Assembly (NCBI GenBank): GCA_050258755.1
Contig: JBLMZI010000004.1
Location: 558,001-622,000, forward strand
DNA: 64,000 nucleotides
Origin: JBLMZI01 sp050258755
GTDB lineage: Bacteria > Bacillota > Syntrophomonadia > Syntrophomonadales > DTU052
Reading direction: 5' to 3'
Under the pieces are notes generated by a model that worked only from the letters and a program-made list of their open reading frames with translations, ran no database searches and was not told the origin of the DNA. The position numbers and the translations under genes were made by a program. Shown in pieces: positions 53,576 to 62,092 of this stretch; position 1 is the stretch's first letter, and each line of letters begins with the position of its first letter.

Positions 53576-53977
53576 TTAGGCTTCGATAACCGGTTCTTCC
53601 TCAGCGGGTTTGGCTTTTTTCATATGAACCCCGACGATGTTGACCCCGACGGCAGTCACTTTCAGCCCGGTCATCATTTCCACGGCTGATTTCACGGCCT
53701 CTTGAATCGATTTCGCAACGTCCGGAATCGGGAAACCAAATTCGATAACGATATTGATCTCGACGATAGCTTCGGTTTCGGTGACTTCGACCCGAACGCC
53801 TTTACCCGGGTTCTTCTTACCAAGCATCTCGGTCAGGCCGGCTGTGAACCCGCCGCTCATCTGAGCGACACCTTCTACTTCGGAAGCAGCTAATCCGGCA
53901 ATGGTTGCCACCACTTCATCGGCAATCTTTATGGACCCGGTTTCATTTCCGGCCCGGTCGATCATGTTCTCTTCCAA
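53576..53977 (-). CDS. Asp23/Gls24 family envelope stress protein
   Basis: This 133-residue protein matches the Asp23 family: I-K-I-A-D-E-V-V-A-T-I-A-G-L-A-A near the start, then the G-V-R-V-E-V-T and V-E-I-N-I-V-I-E-F-G strands. It is an abundant membrane-associated protein linked to cell-envelope homeostasis. The start is TTG 53977, with AGGAGG 8 nt upstream. Confidence 0.93.
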   Translation of the reverse strand: MEENMIDRAGNETGSIKIADEVVATIAGLAASEVEGVAQMSGGFTAGLTEMLGKKNPGKGVRVEVTETEAIVEINIVIEFGFPIPDVAKSIQEAVKSAVEMMTGLKVTAVGVNIVGVHMKKAKPAEEEPVIEA

Positions 53978-54091
53978 ACTGCACACCTCCTGACAAATGG
54001 TACTTCTATTCTATTAGAAATACTGACCAGGTACAACCGCAACCCGTCCGATAATTCAGGCTCTTTTCGGTTCAACGCAGGGGGAATCGCA

Positions 54092-54457
54092 TCAAGATTT
54101 GCGCCAGAACTGCCAGCGCGGTTTCATTTCTTCATGAATCATCTGTTTGATGGCATGTATTTCAGTGGCTTTCTGGACCAGTTGTTCCCGCCGGGATGCG
54201 TCCACCGCGTCCCAAAGCGATTCCAACTTGGACTCGAATTCCTTTTCCATATCCCGCTGGCGCCGCTTCAAATCACTGACCATCCCAGTCAACTCAGCGA
54301 TTTGCCGGTGTAATTCTTCCAGGACGGCTTCTTCCTCCGCTTGATTGCCCTTCGCCGGCGATCGTTTTTCAGCGTCCACCGAATGCACCACCCTTCCTGA
54401 GCAATCGTGCTCTTCGGTTAGGTATTCAAGGGGATCCTGAAGAATTCCTGCTGTCAT
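54092..54457 (-). CDS. Coiled-coil protein of unknown function
   Basis: This protein of up to 121 residues has a charged, low-complexity N-terminal part and a strongly heptad-like middle (about 43-110), ending K-P-R-W-Q-F-W-R-K-S. There is no membrane helix. It lies between accC and asp23. ATG 54457 lacks a ribosome binding site; an internal GTG at 54379 behind AGGAAGG is possible, so the N-terminus is uncertain. Confidence 0.6.
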   Translation of the reverse strand: MTAGILQDPLEYLTEEHDCSGRVVHSVDAEKRSPAKGNQAEEEAVLEELHRQIAELTGMVSDLKRRQRDMEKEFESKLESLWDAVDASRREQLVQKATEIHAIKQMIHEEMKPRWQFWRKS

Positions 54458-54524
54458 GTCGCGTTAAGAGTCTATACGGAACTATTCTTTCCCGGAACCA
54501 ATAGAAACAGCCGGTTTATCGGCT

Positions 54525-55871
54525 TTACTCTTCTGACAAATGGCGGGCGATGAAATTGGTGTATACCTCGCCTTTACGGAAAAACCCGTTTTGCAAGACC
54601 TTGAGGTGGAACGGAATCGTGGTCTTCACCCCTTCGATCTGATGTTCCTGCAGGGCTCGCGCCATCCGGTCAATGGCCTCTTCCCGGTTTGGCGCCCAGA
54701 CGATCAGCTTGCCCAGCAGGCTGTCGTAGTGCGGCGGCACCGAATAACCGGCGTAGATAAAACTATCCACCCGTACGCCCGGACCGCCTGCGGGCAGGTA
54801 CTGCGTAATCGTCCCAGCCGACGGTCGAAAATCCATGGCCGGGTCTTCCGCGTTGATCCGGCATTCAATCGCACAGCCATTCAACTGAATCTGTTCCTGG
54901 GTCCAGGGGAGTTTCTCACCCCCCGCGATCAGAATCTGCATCTTCACCAGGTCAATGCCGGTCACCATTTCGGTGACCGGATGTTCGACCTGAATCCGGG
55001 TGTTCATCTCGATGAAATAATAGTTTTTGTGCTTATCAACCAGAAATTCAATCGTTCCGGCACTGGAATACCCGACGGCGCTGGCCGCCTTAAGCGCGGC
55101 TTTACCCATGCTCTCGCGCATCTCCGGGTCCACAAAGCGGGAGGGCGATTCCTCCAGCAGTTTCTGGTTCCGGCGCTGAATCGAGCAGTCCCGCTCGCCC
55201 AAGTAGACCAGATTGCCGTACTGGTCTCCCAGCACTTGAATCTCGATGTGCCGGGGCTCTTCGATGTATTTTTCGATATAGACCTCACCATTGCCGAAAG
55301 CGGCTTCGGCTTCGCGGCTCGCCGCCGATACGGCCTGTTCCAGGTCCTTTTTATTATGCGCCAGACGCATCCCGCGTCCCCCGCCGCCGGCCGAAGCTTT
55401 GACCAGAACCGGGTACCCGATCGCATCCCCAACTTTTACGGCGCTTTTCGCATCAGCCACACCGCCTTCGCTTCCCGGAACAACCGGTACTCCGGCTGCG
55501 ACCGCAAGCTCCCGGGCAGAAATCTTATCGCCCATCTTTTGAATCGTTTCCGGGGTCGGCCCAACAAAAATCAGATCATTGGCCCGGCACATTTCTGCAA
55601 AAAAGGCGTTTTCCGCTAAAAAACCGTAGCCCGGATGAATCGCCTGAGCTCCGGTTGTTTTTGCAGCTGCGATGATATTGGATATGTTCAGATAGCTGCG
55701 GTTGGATGGCGGTTCCCCGATACAGACCGCCCGATCCGCAAGCTTGACGTGAAGCGATGCTTTATCGGCGGTGCTGTAGACCGCAACCGTTTCAATACCC
55801 AGTTCCCGGCAGGCCCGAATGATACGAACCGCAATCTCGCCCCGGTTGGCAATCAGCAATCTTGAAATCAA
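54525..55871 (-). CDS. accC: Biotin carboxylase
   Basis: This 448-residue ATP-grasp enzyme carboxylates biotin on the carrier protein with ATP and bicarbonate. It has the N-terminal A-N-R-G-E-I-A-V-R, the Gly-rich loop K-A-S-A-G-G-G-G-R-G-M-R and the signature M-N-T-R-I-Q-V-E-H-P-V-T-E. The start is TTG 55871 with GGGGTG upstream. It follows the fused carboxyltransferase/biotin carrier gene by 10 bp, so the pair could form a complete carboxylase. Confidence 0.95.
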   Translation of the reverse strand: MISRLLIANRGEIAVRIIRACRELGIETVAVYSTADKASLHVKLADRAVCIGEPPSNRSYLNISNIIAAAKTTGAQAIHPGYGFLAENAFFAEMCRANDLIFVGPTPETIQKMGDKISARELAVAAGVPVVPGSEGGVADAKSAVKVGDAIGYPVLVKASAGGGGRGMRLAHNKKDLEQAVSAASREAEAAFGNGEVYIEKYIEEPRHIEIQVLGDQYGNLVYLGERDCSIQRRNQKLLEESPSRFVDPEMRESMGKAALKAASAVGYSSAGTIEFLVDKHKNYYFIEMNTRIQVEHPVTEMVTGIDLVKMQILIAGGEKLPWTQEQIQLNGCAIECRINAEDPAMDFRPSAGTITQYLPAGGPGVRVDSFIYAGYSVPPHYDSLLGKLIVWAPNREEAIDRMARALQEHQIEGVKTTIPFHLKVLQNGFFRKGEVYTNFIARHLSEE

Positions 55872-55881
55872 GCTGTCACCC

Positions 55882-57750
55882 CTATTCCATTGAAATCAGG
55901 AACAAGGCCTGACCGAACTCGACCGCCTGTCCGTTTTCGCTGACGATCTTCACGATACGGCCCGAGACTTCGGACTTGATTTCATTCATCAGCTTCATCG
56001 CCTCGACAATACACAGGGTCTGCCCCGGCTCAACCAGGTTGCCGACGTCGACAAAAGGCGGCGCGTCCGGAGCGGGACTCCGGTAGAAGGTGCCGACCAT
56101 CGGCGACATCACAGTCACCAGGTCTTCGTCTTCCAATTCCGCTTCGATTTCCGTTTCCACCGCGATCCGGGATTTGCTTCCCCCGGCGGATGCGGAGGCC
56201 TCAGCCGCAGCCAAAGCTTTACGCAAGCTCAACTTAAAACCTTGATTCTCCAACTGCAGTTCAGCAACGGTTGATTCATCCAACATCTTGATCAGGCTTC
56301 GGATTTGGTCCAGATTCATTTCTTCACCCTCCATAGAAGGAGCACTTACCGGGCTTGCTTTCACAACCGGCTTGGATCCATTGCGGGCTTCGGACGGCCC
56401 TGCCGCAGGTCCCTTCACTCCGTTTTTCCGCTGTTCAAAGAATTTCAACGCCACCTGCGGGAAAAGCGCGTAGCTTACGACATCCTCTTCGCTTTCCGCC
56501 TTCCCCTTCGTCTCTTCCACGGCTTTTTCCCAGCCCGGCTCCAAAAGATCGGCAGGACGCTCGGAGATGACCGGTTCGTCGCCAATAATCAGCTTGCGGA
56601 TCTCGTCACTGATGGGCGCGGTCGCCTTTCCGTAGAAGCCCCGGACATACTGCTTGGTTTCATTGGTGCACATCTTGTAGCGCTCACCCATCAGCACGTT
56701 TAAGACGGCCTGAATCCCGACAATCTGACTGGTCGGTGTGACCAGCGGCGGATAACCGAGATCGTGCCGTACCCGCGGAATTTCCTCCAGCACCAAATCA
56801 AGCTTGTCAGAGGCTTTTTGCTCTTCCAGCTGGGAAACCAGATTGCTGATCATGCCGCCGGGCACCTGATGTTCGAAGACTTTCATCGCGCTGATCCGGG
56901 TTACTCCGCGTTCAAAACCACGCTTCTTCCGCAGATCCTCGAAATAGGTTGCGATATCAAACAGTTGATGCATGTTGAGGCCGGTATCCCAGGACGTATC
57001 CTGGAACACCCGGACCAGAGTTTCCACCGGCGGCTGTGAAGCACCGAACGCCAGCGGCACGGATGCGGCATCGACCACGTCCACCCCGGCTTCAGCTGCT
57101 TTCATACAGGCGCCGACCGCCAAACCGCCGATATAGTGGGTATGCAGCTGAACCGGAATATCGATCCCCTTTTTCAGCGCCTTCACCAGTTCAAAGGCCT
57201 GATAGGGTCCCAAAAGACCCGCCATATCTTTGATACAGATGCTGTCAGCCCCCAGGTCGACCAGTTTATGAGCGGTATCGACAAAGTAATCCATGGTATG
57301 AACCGGACTGATCGTGTAAACGACACAAGCCTGTACGTGCTTTCCGGCTTCTTTGGCCGCTTTCATCGGCACCGCCAAATTCCTGATATCATTCAGGGCA
57401 TCAAAAATGCGGAAAATGTCAATCCCGTTTTTAGCCGCGTTTTCCACGAATTTATAAACGATATCATCCGGATAATGCATATAGCCGACCAGCGACTGAC
57501 CGCGAAGCAGCATCTGGAGCCTGGTTTTCTTAACATGCTGGCGGATGATCCGCAGGCGCTCCCACGGGTCCTCGTTCAGGTAGCGCATGGCGACGTCGAA
57601 GGTCGCACCGCCCCAGACTTCAAGGGAATGGTAGCCCACGTCATCTATGGTGGAAAGAATCGGCAGCATGTCTTCCATGGCCATCCTGGTCGCCCATAAA
57701 CTCTGGTGCGCGTCGCGCAGTGTGGTATCAGTGATTCTGATTTTGTTCAA
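55882..57750 (-). CDS. Carboxyltransferase fused to an AccB-type biotin carrier
   Basis: This 622-residue protein has an OadA/PycB-type carboxyltransferase: T-D-T-T-L-R-D-A-H-Q-S with metal Asp, the likely catalytic Lys in C-I-K-D-M-A-G and metal His pair in L-H-T-H-Y. The family's C-terminal domain follows to about 455. After a linker comes a whole AccB-like unit (about 480-622): the M-N-L-D-Q-I-R-S-L-I-K-M-L start of acetyl-CoA carboxylase carriers and E-A-M-K-L-M with biotin Lys at about 586. Standard OadA/PycB proteins carry only a short biotinyl tail. With accC it could make oxaloacetate from pyruvate or carboxylate an acyl-CoA. TTG 57750 has GGGGAGGG upstream. Confidence 0.88.
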   Translation of the reverse strand: MNKIRITDTTLRDAHQSLWATRMAMEDMLPILSTIDDVGYHSLEVWGGATFDVAMRYLNEDPWERLRIIRQHVKKTRLQMLLRGQSLVGYMHYPDDIVYKFVENAAKNGIDIFRIFDALNDIRNLAVPMKAAKEAGKHVQACVVYTISPVHTMDYFVDTAHKLVDLGADSICIKDMAGLLGPYQAFELVKALKKGIDIPVQLHTHYIGGLAVGACMKAAEAGVDVVDAASVPLAFGASQPPVETLVRVFQDTSWDTGLNMHQLFDIATYFEDLRKKRGFERGVTRISAMKVFEHQVPGGMISNLVSQLEEQKASDKLDLVLEEIPRVRHDLGYPPLVTPTSQIVGIQAVLNVLMGERYKMCTNETKQYVRGFYGKATAPISDEIRKLIIGDEPVISERPADLLEPGWEKAVEETKGKAESEEDVVSYALFPQVALKFFEQRKNGVKGPAAGPSEARNGSKPVVKASPVSAPSMEGEEMNLDQIRSLIKMLDESTVAELQLENQGFKLSLRKALAAAEASASAGGSKSRIAVETEIEAELEDEDLVTVMSPMVGTFYRSPAPDAPPFVDVGNLVEPGQTLCIVEAMKLMNEIKSEVSGRIVKIVSENGQAVEFGQALFLISME

Positions 57751-57804
57751 GGTATTGCCCTCCCCATGTGTCACAACCGTCAACCGCTTTTCGAAAATAG
57801 TTGT

Positions 57805-57840
57805 TTACATAAAACTACTCAGGCCTTGGCCTGAGTGTGA
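57805..57840 (-). terminator. Terminator of the spoIIIA operon
   Basis: CTCAGGCC (57828-57835, minus-strand reading) pairs with GGCCTGAG (57818-57825), a near-perfect palindrome, followed by TAGTTTTATG. It lies after spoIIIAH and before the carboxyltransferase gene. Confidence 0.65.
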
Positions 57841-57945
57841 TTGACAGACTAAATACATTATAGGGCTGGCATGGCGCCATTTCAAGATATCTGTGCATGT
57901 ATACATTATGCCATAACGTCTGAAAATAGCGCAATTTCTTTATTT

Positions 57946-58476
57946 CTACCGGCTTTGAGCCGGGCTGGGCTTTCGGCTGATCAGACTGACCTGATCGGTT
58001 TCCAGGTTCAGCGTCTGGGCCACTGACTGCATCAAATCTTCGATTTTGTCCCGATCCAGTTCACGGTCCGCAATCACGATGGTTGCTGATTTTCCTCGAA
58101 AAATCACGACACCATCGGAGATGCCCATTGCCTGAAGCAAGCTCTCCGCTTTCAGTTCCCGATCCATCGCTTCAGTGATTTCCAAAATTCTGGCCAGAGC
58201 CTGACGGCGGCTTTCGTCGTCAGAGCTTTTACTGTCAACCATGCGCTGCAGCAGTTCCAGTTGGCGAGCCCGCACCTGTTCCCGCTGGACCCGGTAATAC
58301 GGGCAGAATTCGTTGGTCTTGGGAATGGCCAGCCGGGCTTGATTTTTAACTGCTGCGGAAGCCGCTTCTGTTTGAACGGCGCGCATCGGTTCATTTTCGA
58401 CATAGAGCAGCCCGGCGCCCCCGAGCAAGAGAAAGACCGCTGCAACAACCAGAGCCGGGCGAAAACGAATGACCAT
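57946..58476 (-). CDS. spoIIIAH: Stage III sporulation protein AH
   Basis: This 176-residue protein has one N-terminal membrane helix (about 8-26), a coiled-coil middle (about 62-110) and a C-terminal ring-building domain of the EscJ/YscJ-like type. SpoIIIAH from the mother cell binds SpoIIQ of the forespore to form the channel between the two cells. It is the last gene of the spoIIIA operon, 1 bp after spoIIIAG. Confidence 0.93.
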   Translation of the reverse strand: MVIRFRPALVVAAVFLLLGGAGLLYVENEPMRAVQTEAASAAVKNQARLAIPKTNEFCPYYRVQREQVRARQLELLQRMVDSKSSDDESRRQALARILEITEAMDRELKAESLLQAMGISDGVVIFRGKSATIVIADRELDRDKIEDLMQSVAQTLNLETDQVSLISRKPSPAQSR

Positions 58477-58477
58477 C

Positions 58478-59050
58478 TTATCTGCCTCCTTCCGTCATCG
58501 GGAGCACCTTGACCTTCGCGCTGTTCACGCCCATCAGACCGGTCACTGCCTGCACCAGCCGTTCGGTAACCGCGGGACTGTCCGCCCCCTCAGCAATCAC
58601 CAGCACCCCGGTAACCGCCGGAGCCTGCTTTTCAAGCAATACCGGTTCCCCACCTGCCATCGCCAAATTCTGTTCATCCTGCGCTTCGGAAACAGTGCGC
58701 TGCATACCCTTCTTGTCCTTTTCCACCGTGGAACGATCCTGTTTACGGTCGTTCAGCGCATAAGTCTGGCGTCCGTCCGACGCCAACGACAGCTTAACCT
58801 GGACCTGCCCCGCCCCCTCAATCGACTGCAGCGCGGAGGCCAGTTCCGTTTCAGTGGGGATCATCCCGCCCTGAACCGCTGCCGTACCATTGACGGGCAC
58901 ATTCCGGTTTTCCGCCGCCGGGCGCTGCGGCCACAGCATCAAAGCGAGCCCGAGCACGGCGATCAATCCCAGCAGCAGCAGTACCTTCCGGTTTTTTACG
59001 GGTTCCGGCAGACCTTCCTTCGTTTCCCGGGTCCAGAATTCCGATAACAT
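58478..59050 (-). CDS. spoIIIAG: Stage III sporulation protein AG
   Basis: This 190-residue protein has a membrane helix at about 25-45 and a C-terminal ring-building domain (V-T-G-V-L-V-I-A-E-G-A-D-S-P-A-V near the end). SpoIIIAG forms a large ring in the mother-cell to forespore channel. ATG 59050 has GAGGAGGGG upstream. Confidence 0.93.
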   Translation of the reverse strand: MLSEFWTRETKEGLPEPVKNRKVLLLLGLIAVLGLALMLWPQRPAAENRNVPVNGTAAVQGGMIPTETELASALQSIEGAGQVQVKLSLASDGRQTYALNDRKQDRSTVEKDKKGMQRTVSEAQDEQNLAMAGGEPVLLEKQAPAVTGVLVIAEGADSPAVTERLVQAVTGLMGVNSAKVKVLPMTEGGR

Positions 59051-59051
59051 G

Positions 59052-59642
59052 TCACCCCTCCTCAAAAAGAATCTTGATTTGATCCTGATCGATCGAAAAA
59101 AAGTTTTGAACCAGTTCGCTCAGGCGGTTTTCAATCTTGCTGCGCTCGGCCAAATCCGCGTCGGCCCCGAAGGCGGGCACCGAAAAACCCTCCTGTTTTT
59201 TTTGCGGTTCGGTTCGGACCCGGATCACGACACTGGTGATCGCGGTGCCGTCGGGCGCCCAGCGAATTGTGGGCTCGATCTCGGATACCCCCGGGACCAG
59301 ATGGCCGACCGCTTTGATTTGATGCTCGATTTTTTCTCCCATCGCCGTTTTTCCGGCACGAAAGACTTCTTGCTTCAGAACCGTCCCTTGTTCCCGGGCC
59401 CGCTGGAGTTCCGCGGTGTCAACCGTCTGCTGCCCCATGGGCAGTTCCCAGGCCGATGTCTCGATTGCGCCGCTCGGCTGAATCAGCCGCAGCAGCGGGT
59501 TCAGCACAGCCAATAGAATGAACATCCCGATCGCAAACCGCACAAATGGCCGCATGGTACTGTCCGGGATCAGTAATTCCAGGAAACTGGCGATCATCGT
59601 AATTACCAGGAGGCTTTTAGCCATGCCAATCAGGAGATCCAT
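59052..59642 (-). CDS. spoIIIAF: Stage III sporulation protein AF
   Basis: This 196-residue protein has two N-terminal membrane helices (about 6-28 and 32-50) and a soluble C-terminal ring-building-like domain ending near the stop. It fits SpoIIIAF of the feeding-tube complex. ATG 59642 has GAGGTG upstream. Confidence 0.9.
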   Translation of the reverse strand: MDLLIGMAKSLLVITMIASFLELLIPDSTMRPFVRFAIGMFILLAVLNPLLRLIQPSGAIETSAWELPMGQQTVDTAELQRAREQGTVLKQEVFRAGKTAMGEKIEHQIKAVGHLVPGVSEIEPTIRWAPDGTAITSVVIRVRTEPQKKQEGFSVPAFGADADLAERSKIENRLSELVQNFFSIDQDQIKILFEEG

Positions 59643-59646
59643 GCGG

Positions 59647-60876
59647 TCACCTCGACAAAACTGTGGCATTGCCAATCATCGCAACAATTGCCAGCAAAAT
59701 CAGAAACATCAATCCCACGATGGTCACTGCCGCCAGGACCATGATCAGGTGGTTGCCCATCAAATCCAGAGCCTTGCTGGTTCGGGCGTCTCCAAGCGGT
59801 TCCACCAGCGCGCCGGCTAATTTGTAAACCAGCGCAACCACCGCGATCTTGATCACCGGAAAGATCAGGATCCCGAATACAATCAAAACCCCGAGGATGC
59901 CAACCGCCTGTTTCAGCAGCACCACATAGCCGGCCGTTGTTTCCAGGGCATCGGCCAGGTACCCGCCGACCACCGGAAAGAATGTATCGGTCACGAATTT
60001 TCCGGTTTTCAGGGTCAGCGCGTCCATGACCGAACCGTAGACCGAACGTGCCGTTAAAATCGTGACAAATACCGTACACACAATGCCCAGGGTCACTTCG
60101 GCCAGCATGGTGACCAGCTTGGCCAACCGCTCGATCTTCACCGTGTCACCCAGGCAGTCAATCAGGCTCAACACCGCAGAAATCACAATCAAAGGAAATA
60201 CCACATAGTTCATGGTATTTGCCAGGGTCGTGCTCATGACCATCAATAAGGGAAACATACCGGCCGCGGTATGAACATGCCCGATTCCGGTCACCAGAAT
60301 CATCATCTGGGGCAGGATGCCGGTCATGAAATCGGCTAATCCGCCGATGGTTTCCCGGCCCATCAGCAATACATGTTTAAAGGATCCCAGGGCAATCGCT
60401 GAAAGCGCCAGGAAACAAGCCATGCTGGCAAGCCCGGCGACCCCTTTGTTTTCAAATGAAGACTGCAGGTTAATCAACAGCGCCGAGATCACCGCCAGGA
60501 CCAGAATTTTGCCCAGGAGCCGGATGCTGGCCGCAACCTCGCCGATGAAGTATTGTTTGAGGGCGGCGCCGATTTCCGCGGGATTCAACTCCCATTTCCC
60601 GGCCGCAAATTCCCCAAGCCACTGTGCGACCGACCGGGACGAACCTGTGGGCGAGAACTCGCCATCAATCTTATTCTTGTATTCTTCAAAATGAGAAAGA
60701 TCCAGCTTCTTCGAGGCGGCCTGCCAGGAAGCCGTTTCCGGCGGCGGCTCGGCAGGCGCCGCTTCGGCAATCGCCAGACCGAATCCGAACGTCAGGGTAA
60801 GACACATCACAAGAACCGTCAGCACCCGGTACGTCCACATCAAGATTCCATTCCGCATGGTTTTGCGTATCTGCAT
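59647..60876 (-). CDS. spoIIIAE: Stage III sporulation protein AE
   Basis: This 409-residue polytopic protein has a signal-like N-terminus, a charged extracytoplasmic segment (about 40-95) and about eight membrane helices. It is the largest membrane component of the SpoIIIA-SpoIIQ transport complex. ATG 60876 has GGGGTG upstream. The stop lies 4 bp before the spoIIIAF start. Confidence 0.93.
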   Translation of the reverse strand: MQIRKTMRNGILMWTYRVLTVLVMCLTLTFGFGLAIAEAAPAEPPPETASWQAASKKLDLSHFEEYKNKIDGEFSPTGSSRSVAQWLGEFAAGKWELNPAEIGAALKQYFIGEVAASIRLLGKILVLAVISALLINLQSSFENKGVAGLASMACFLALSAIALGSFKHVLLMGRETIGGLADFMTGILPQMMILVTGIGHVHTAAGMFPLLMVMSTTLANTMNYVVFPLIVISAVLSLIDCLGDTVKIERLAKLVTMLAEVTLGIVCTVFVTILTARSVYGSVMDALTLKTGKFVTDTFFPVVGGYLADALETTAGYVVLLKQAVGILGVLIVFGILIFPVIKIAVVALVYKLAGALVEPLGDARTSKALDLMGNHLIMVLAAVTIVGLMFLILLAIVAMIGNATVLSR

Positions 60877-60878
60877 AT

Positions 60879-61268
60879 TCACCCCGGCAATATTTCCATC
60901 AGTGATTCAAGAATCGCCACCATGATCGGCAAAGCCAGCACTGCGACAATGACCTTCGAACCAAACTCGACCTTTTTAGCCACCGCCGCTTCACCGGCAT
61001 CGCGGCAGATTGCCGCCCCGAACTCGGAAATATAAGCAACGCCTAGAATTTTTAAAACTGTCCCCAGGAAAAAGTAATTCGCCTGGGCTCGTTCGGAGAG
61101 GGCGGTCAGCACATTGATCACGGTGGCAAGCTTGCCCGCGATAAACAAAAAAATCACCGCGGCAAAGGCAATGCTGAGCACAACCGCCAGGGCTGGACGC
61201 TCCTGGCGGATGATCATCAGAAAAACCGTTACCACAAGAGCCAATCCGACAATCTGGGCGATCTCCAC
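60879..61268 (-). CDS. spoIIIAD: Stage III sporulation protein AD
   Basis: This 129-residue protein has about four membrane helices. V-E-I-A-Q-I-V-G-L-A-L at the start and F-G-A-A-I-C-R-D-A-G-E near the end match SpoIIIAD. The start is GTG 61268 with GGAGGTGG upstream; the frame stays open to 61403 without support. Confidence 0.92.
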   Translation of the reverse strand: MEIAQIVGLALVVTVFLMIIRQERPALAVVLSIAFAAVIFLFIAGKLATVINVLTALSERAQANYFFLGTVLKILGVAYISEFGAAICRDAGEAAVAKKVEFGSKVIVAVLALPIMVAILESLMEILPG

Positions 61269-61347
61269 CCCTTCCACCTCCGGTTCCGGTATATCCGTTA
61301 AAACCCTGATTATGGCAAAATCGTTGCGATCGTTTCGGTGCGCCTTT

Positions 61348-61542
61348 TTAAAGGGCGAACACGGTTCGTACCACCGTGAAAAGTTGGTTGAGGAGCTGCA
61401 CAACCAGAATCAGCACGACAACGACGCCGGCAAGGGTAAGCATCTGTGCCTGTTCCTCTTTCTGCGCCTGTTTAAGAACAATCCCGAGAATGGAGATCAG
61501 GATACCAATTCCGGCAATGGTAAAGATAATATCGGTGTTCAA
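61348..61542 (-). CDS. spoIIIAC: Stage III sporulation protein AC
   Basis: This 64-residue protein has two membrane helices, with V-L-K-Q-A-Q-K-E-E-Q-A at the connecting loop as in SpoIIIAC. It is a small subunit of the SpoIIIA complex. The start is TTG 61542 with AAAAGGAGGAG upstream. Confidence 0.93.
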   Translation of the reverse strand: MNTDIIFTIAGIGILISILGIVLKQAQKEEQAQMLTLAGVVVVLILVVQLLNQLFTVVRTVFAL

Positions 61543-61570
61543 GCACGCTCCTCCTTTTTTACAAAAGTCG

Positions 61571-62092
61571 TCAGATGAGCAGGATTGAGATCAGGGTTCC
61601 GCTTAAAAAACCGCCGTAGATCCAAAGATTCTTTTCATTGTTTTCCGTTTCCCGGGCTTTCTCTTCCTGGACCCGAAGTTCCTCAGCCGCCAGCTCCAGC
61701 ACCTGAACCTGATCCGGCGCATCTGAGCCGCCGATGCGGCCGCCCAACATCCCGATCATCGCCAGATCTTCGCCGGTAAAAATCCCAGTTCGGCGCAGTT
61801 CGCTCATGCCCGAAGTCCATGCTTCCTGGGCGGAAGCGTTTCGGCTGGAAGCCAAAACCCGCGCGCTGGCAGCGAACAGTTCCGCTTCCGGCCCGTCAAT
61901 CACCCGTGCGGTGTTTTGCAGGGCTTGCGGCAGCGGGTTGCGCGCGTAGCCGATCTCCTTTTCCAGGTAATTGAGGGCCAATCTTAGCCTGCGCAGGCCG
62001 GCTGTTCGCCGAGCCAGCCGGTTGGCCTTGCTGAGGCCGCTCCACCCTGCCGCGCCGACAATCAACCCGGCGCCAACCAGTTTGTAAATCAT
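61571..62092 (-). CDS. spoIIIAB: Stage III sporulation protein AB
   Basis: This 173-residue protein has helices at both ends (about 4-18 and 155-173) and a soluble helical middle resembling a type II secretion GspF domain, as known for SpoIIIAB. ATG 62092 has GGGGAGGGGAAGGG upstream, so its start is firm. Its first 197 bp overlap the 3' end of the spoIIIAA open frame. Confidence 0.92.
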   Translation of the reverse strand: MIYKLVGAGLIVGAAGWSGLSKANRLARRTAGLRRLRLALNYLEKEIGYARNPLPQALQNTARVIDGPEAELFAASARVLASSRNASAQEAWTSGMSELRRTGIFTGEDLAMIGMLGGRIGGSDAPDQVQVLELAAEELRVQEEKARETENNEKNLWIYGGFLSGTLISILLI

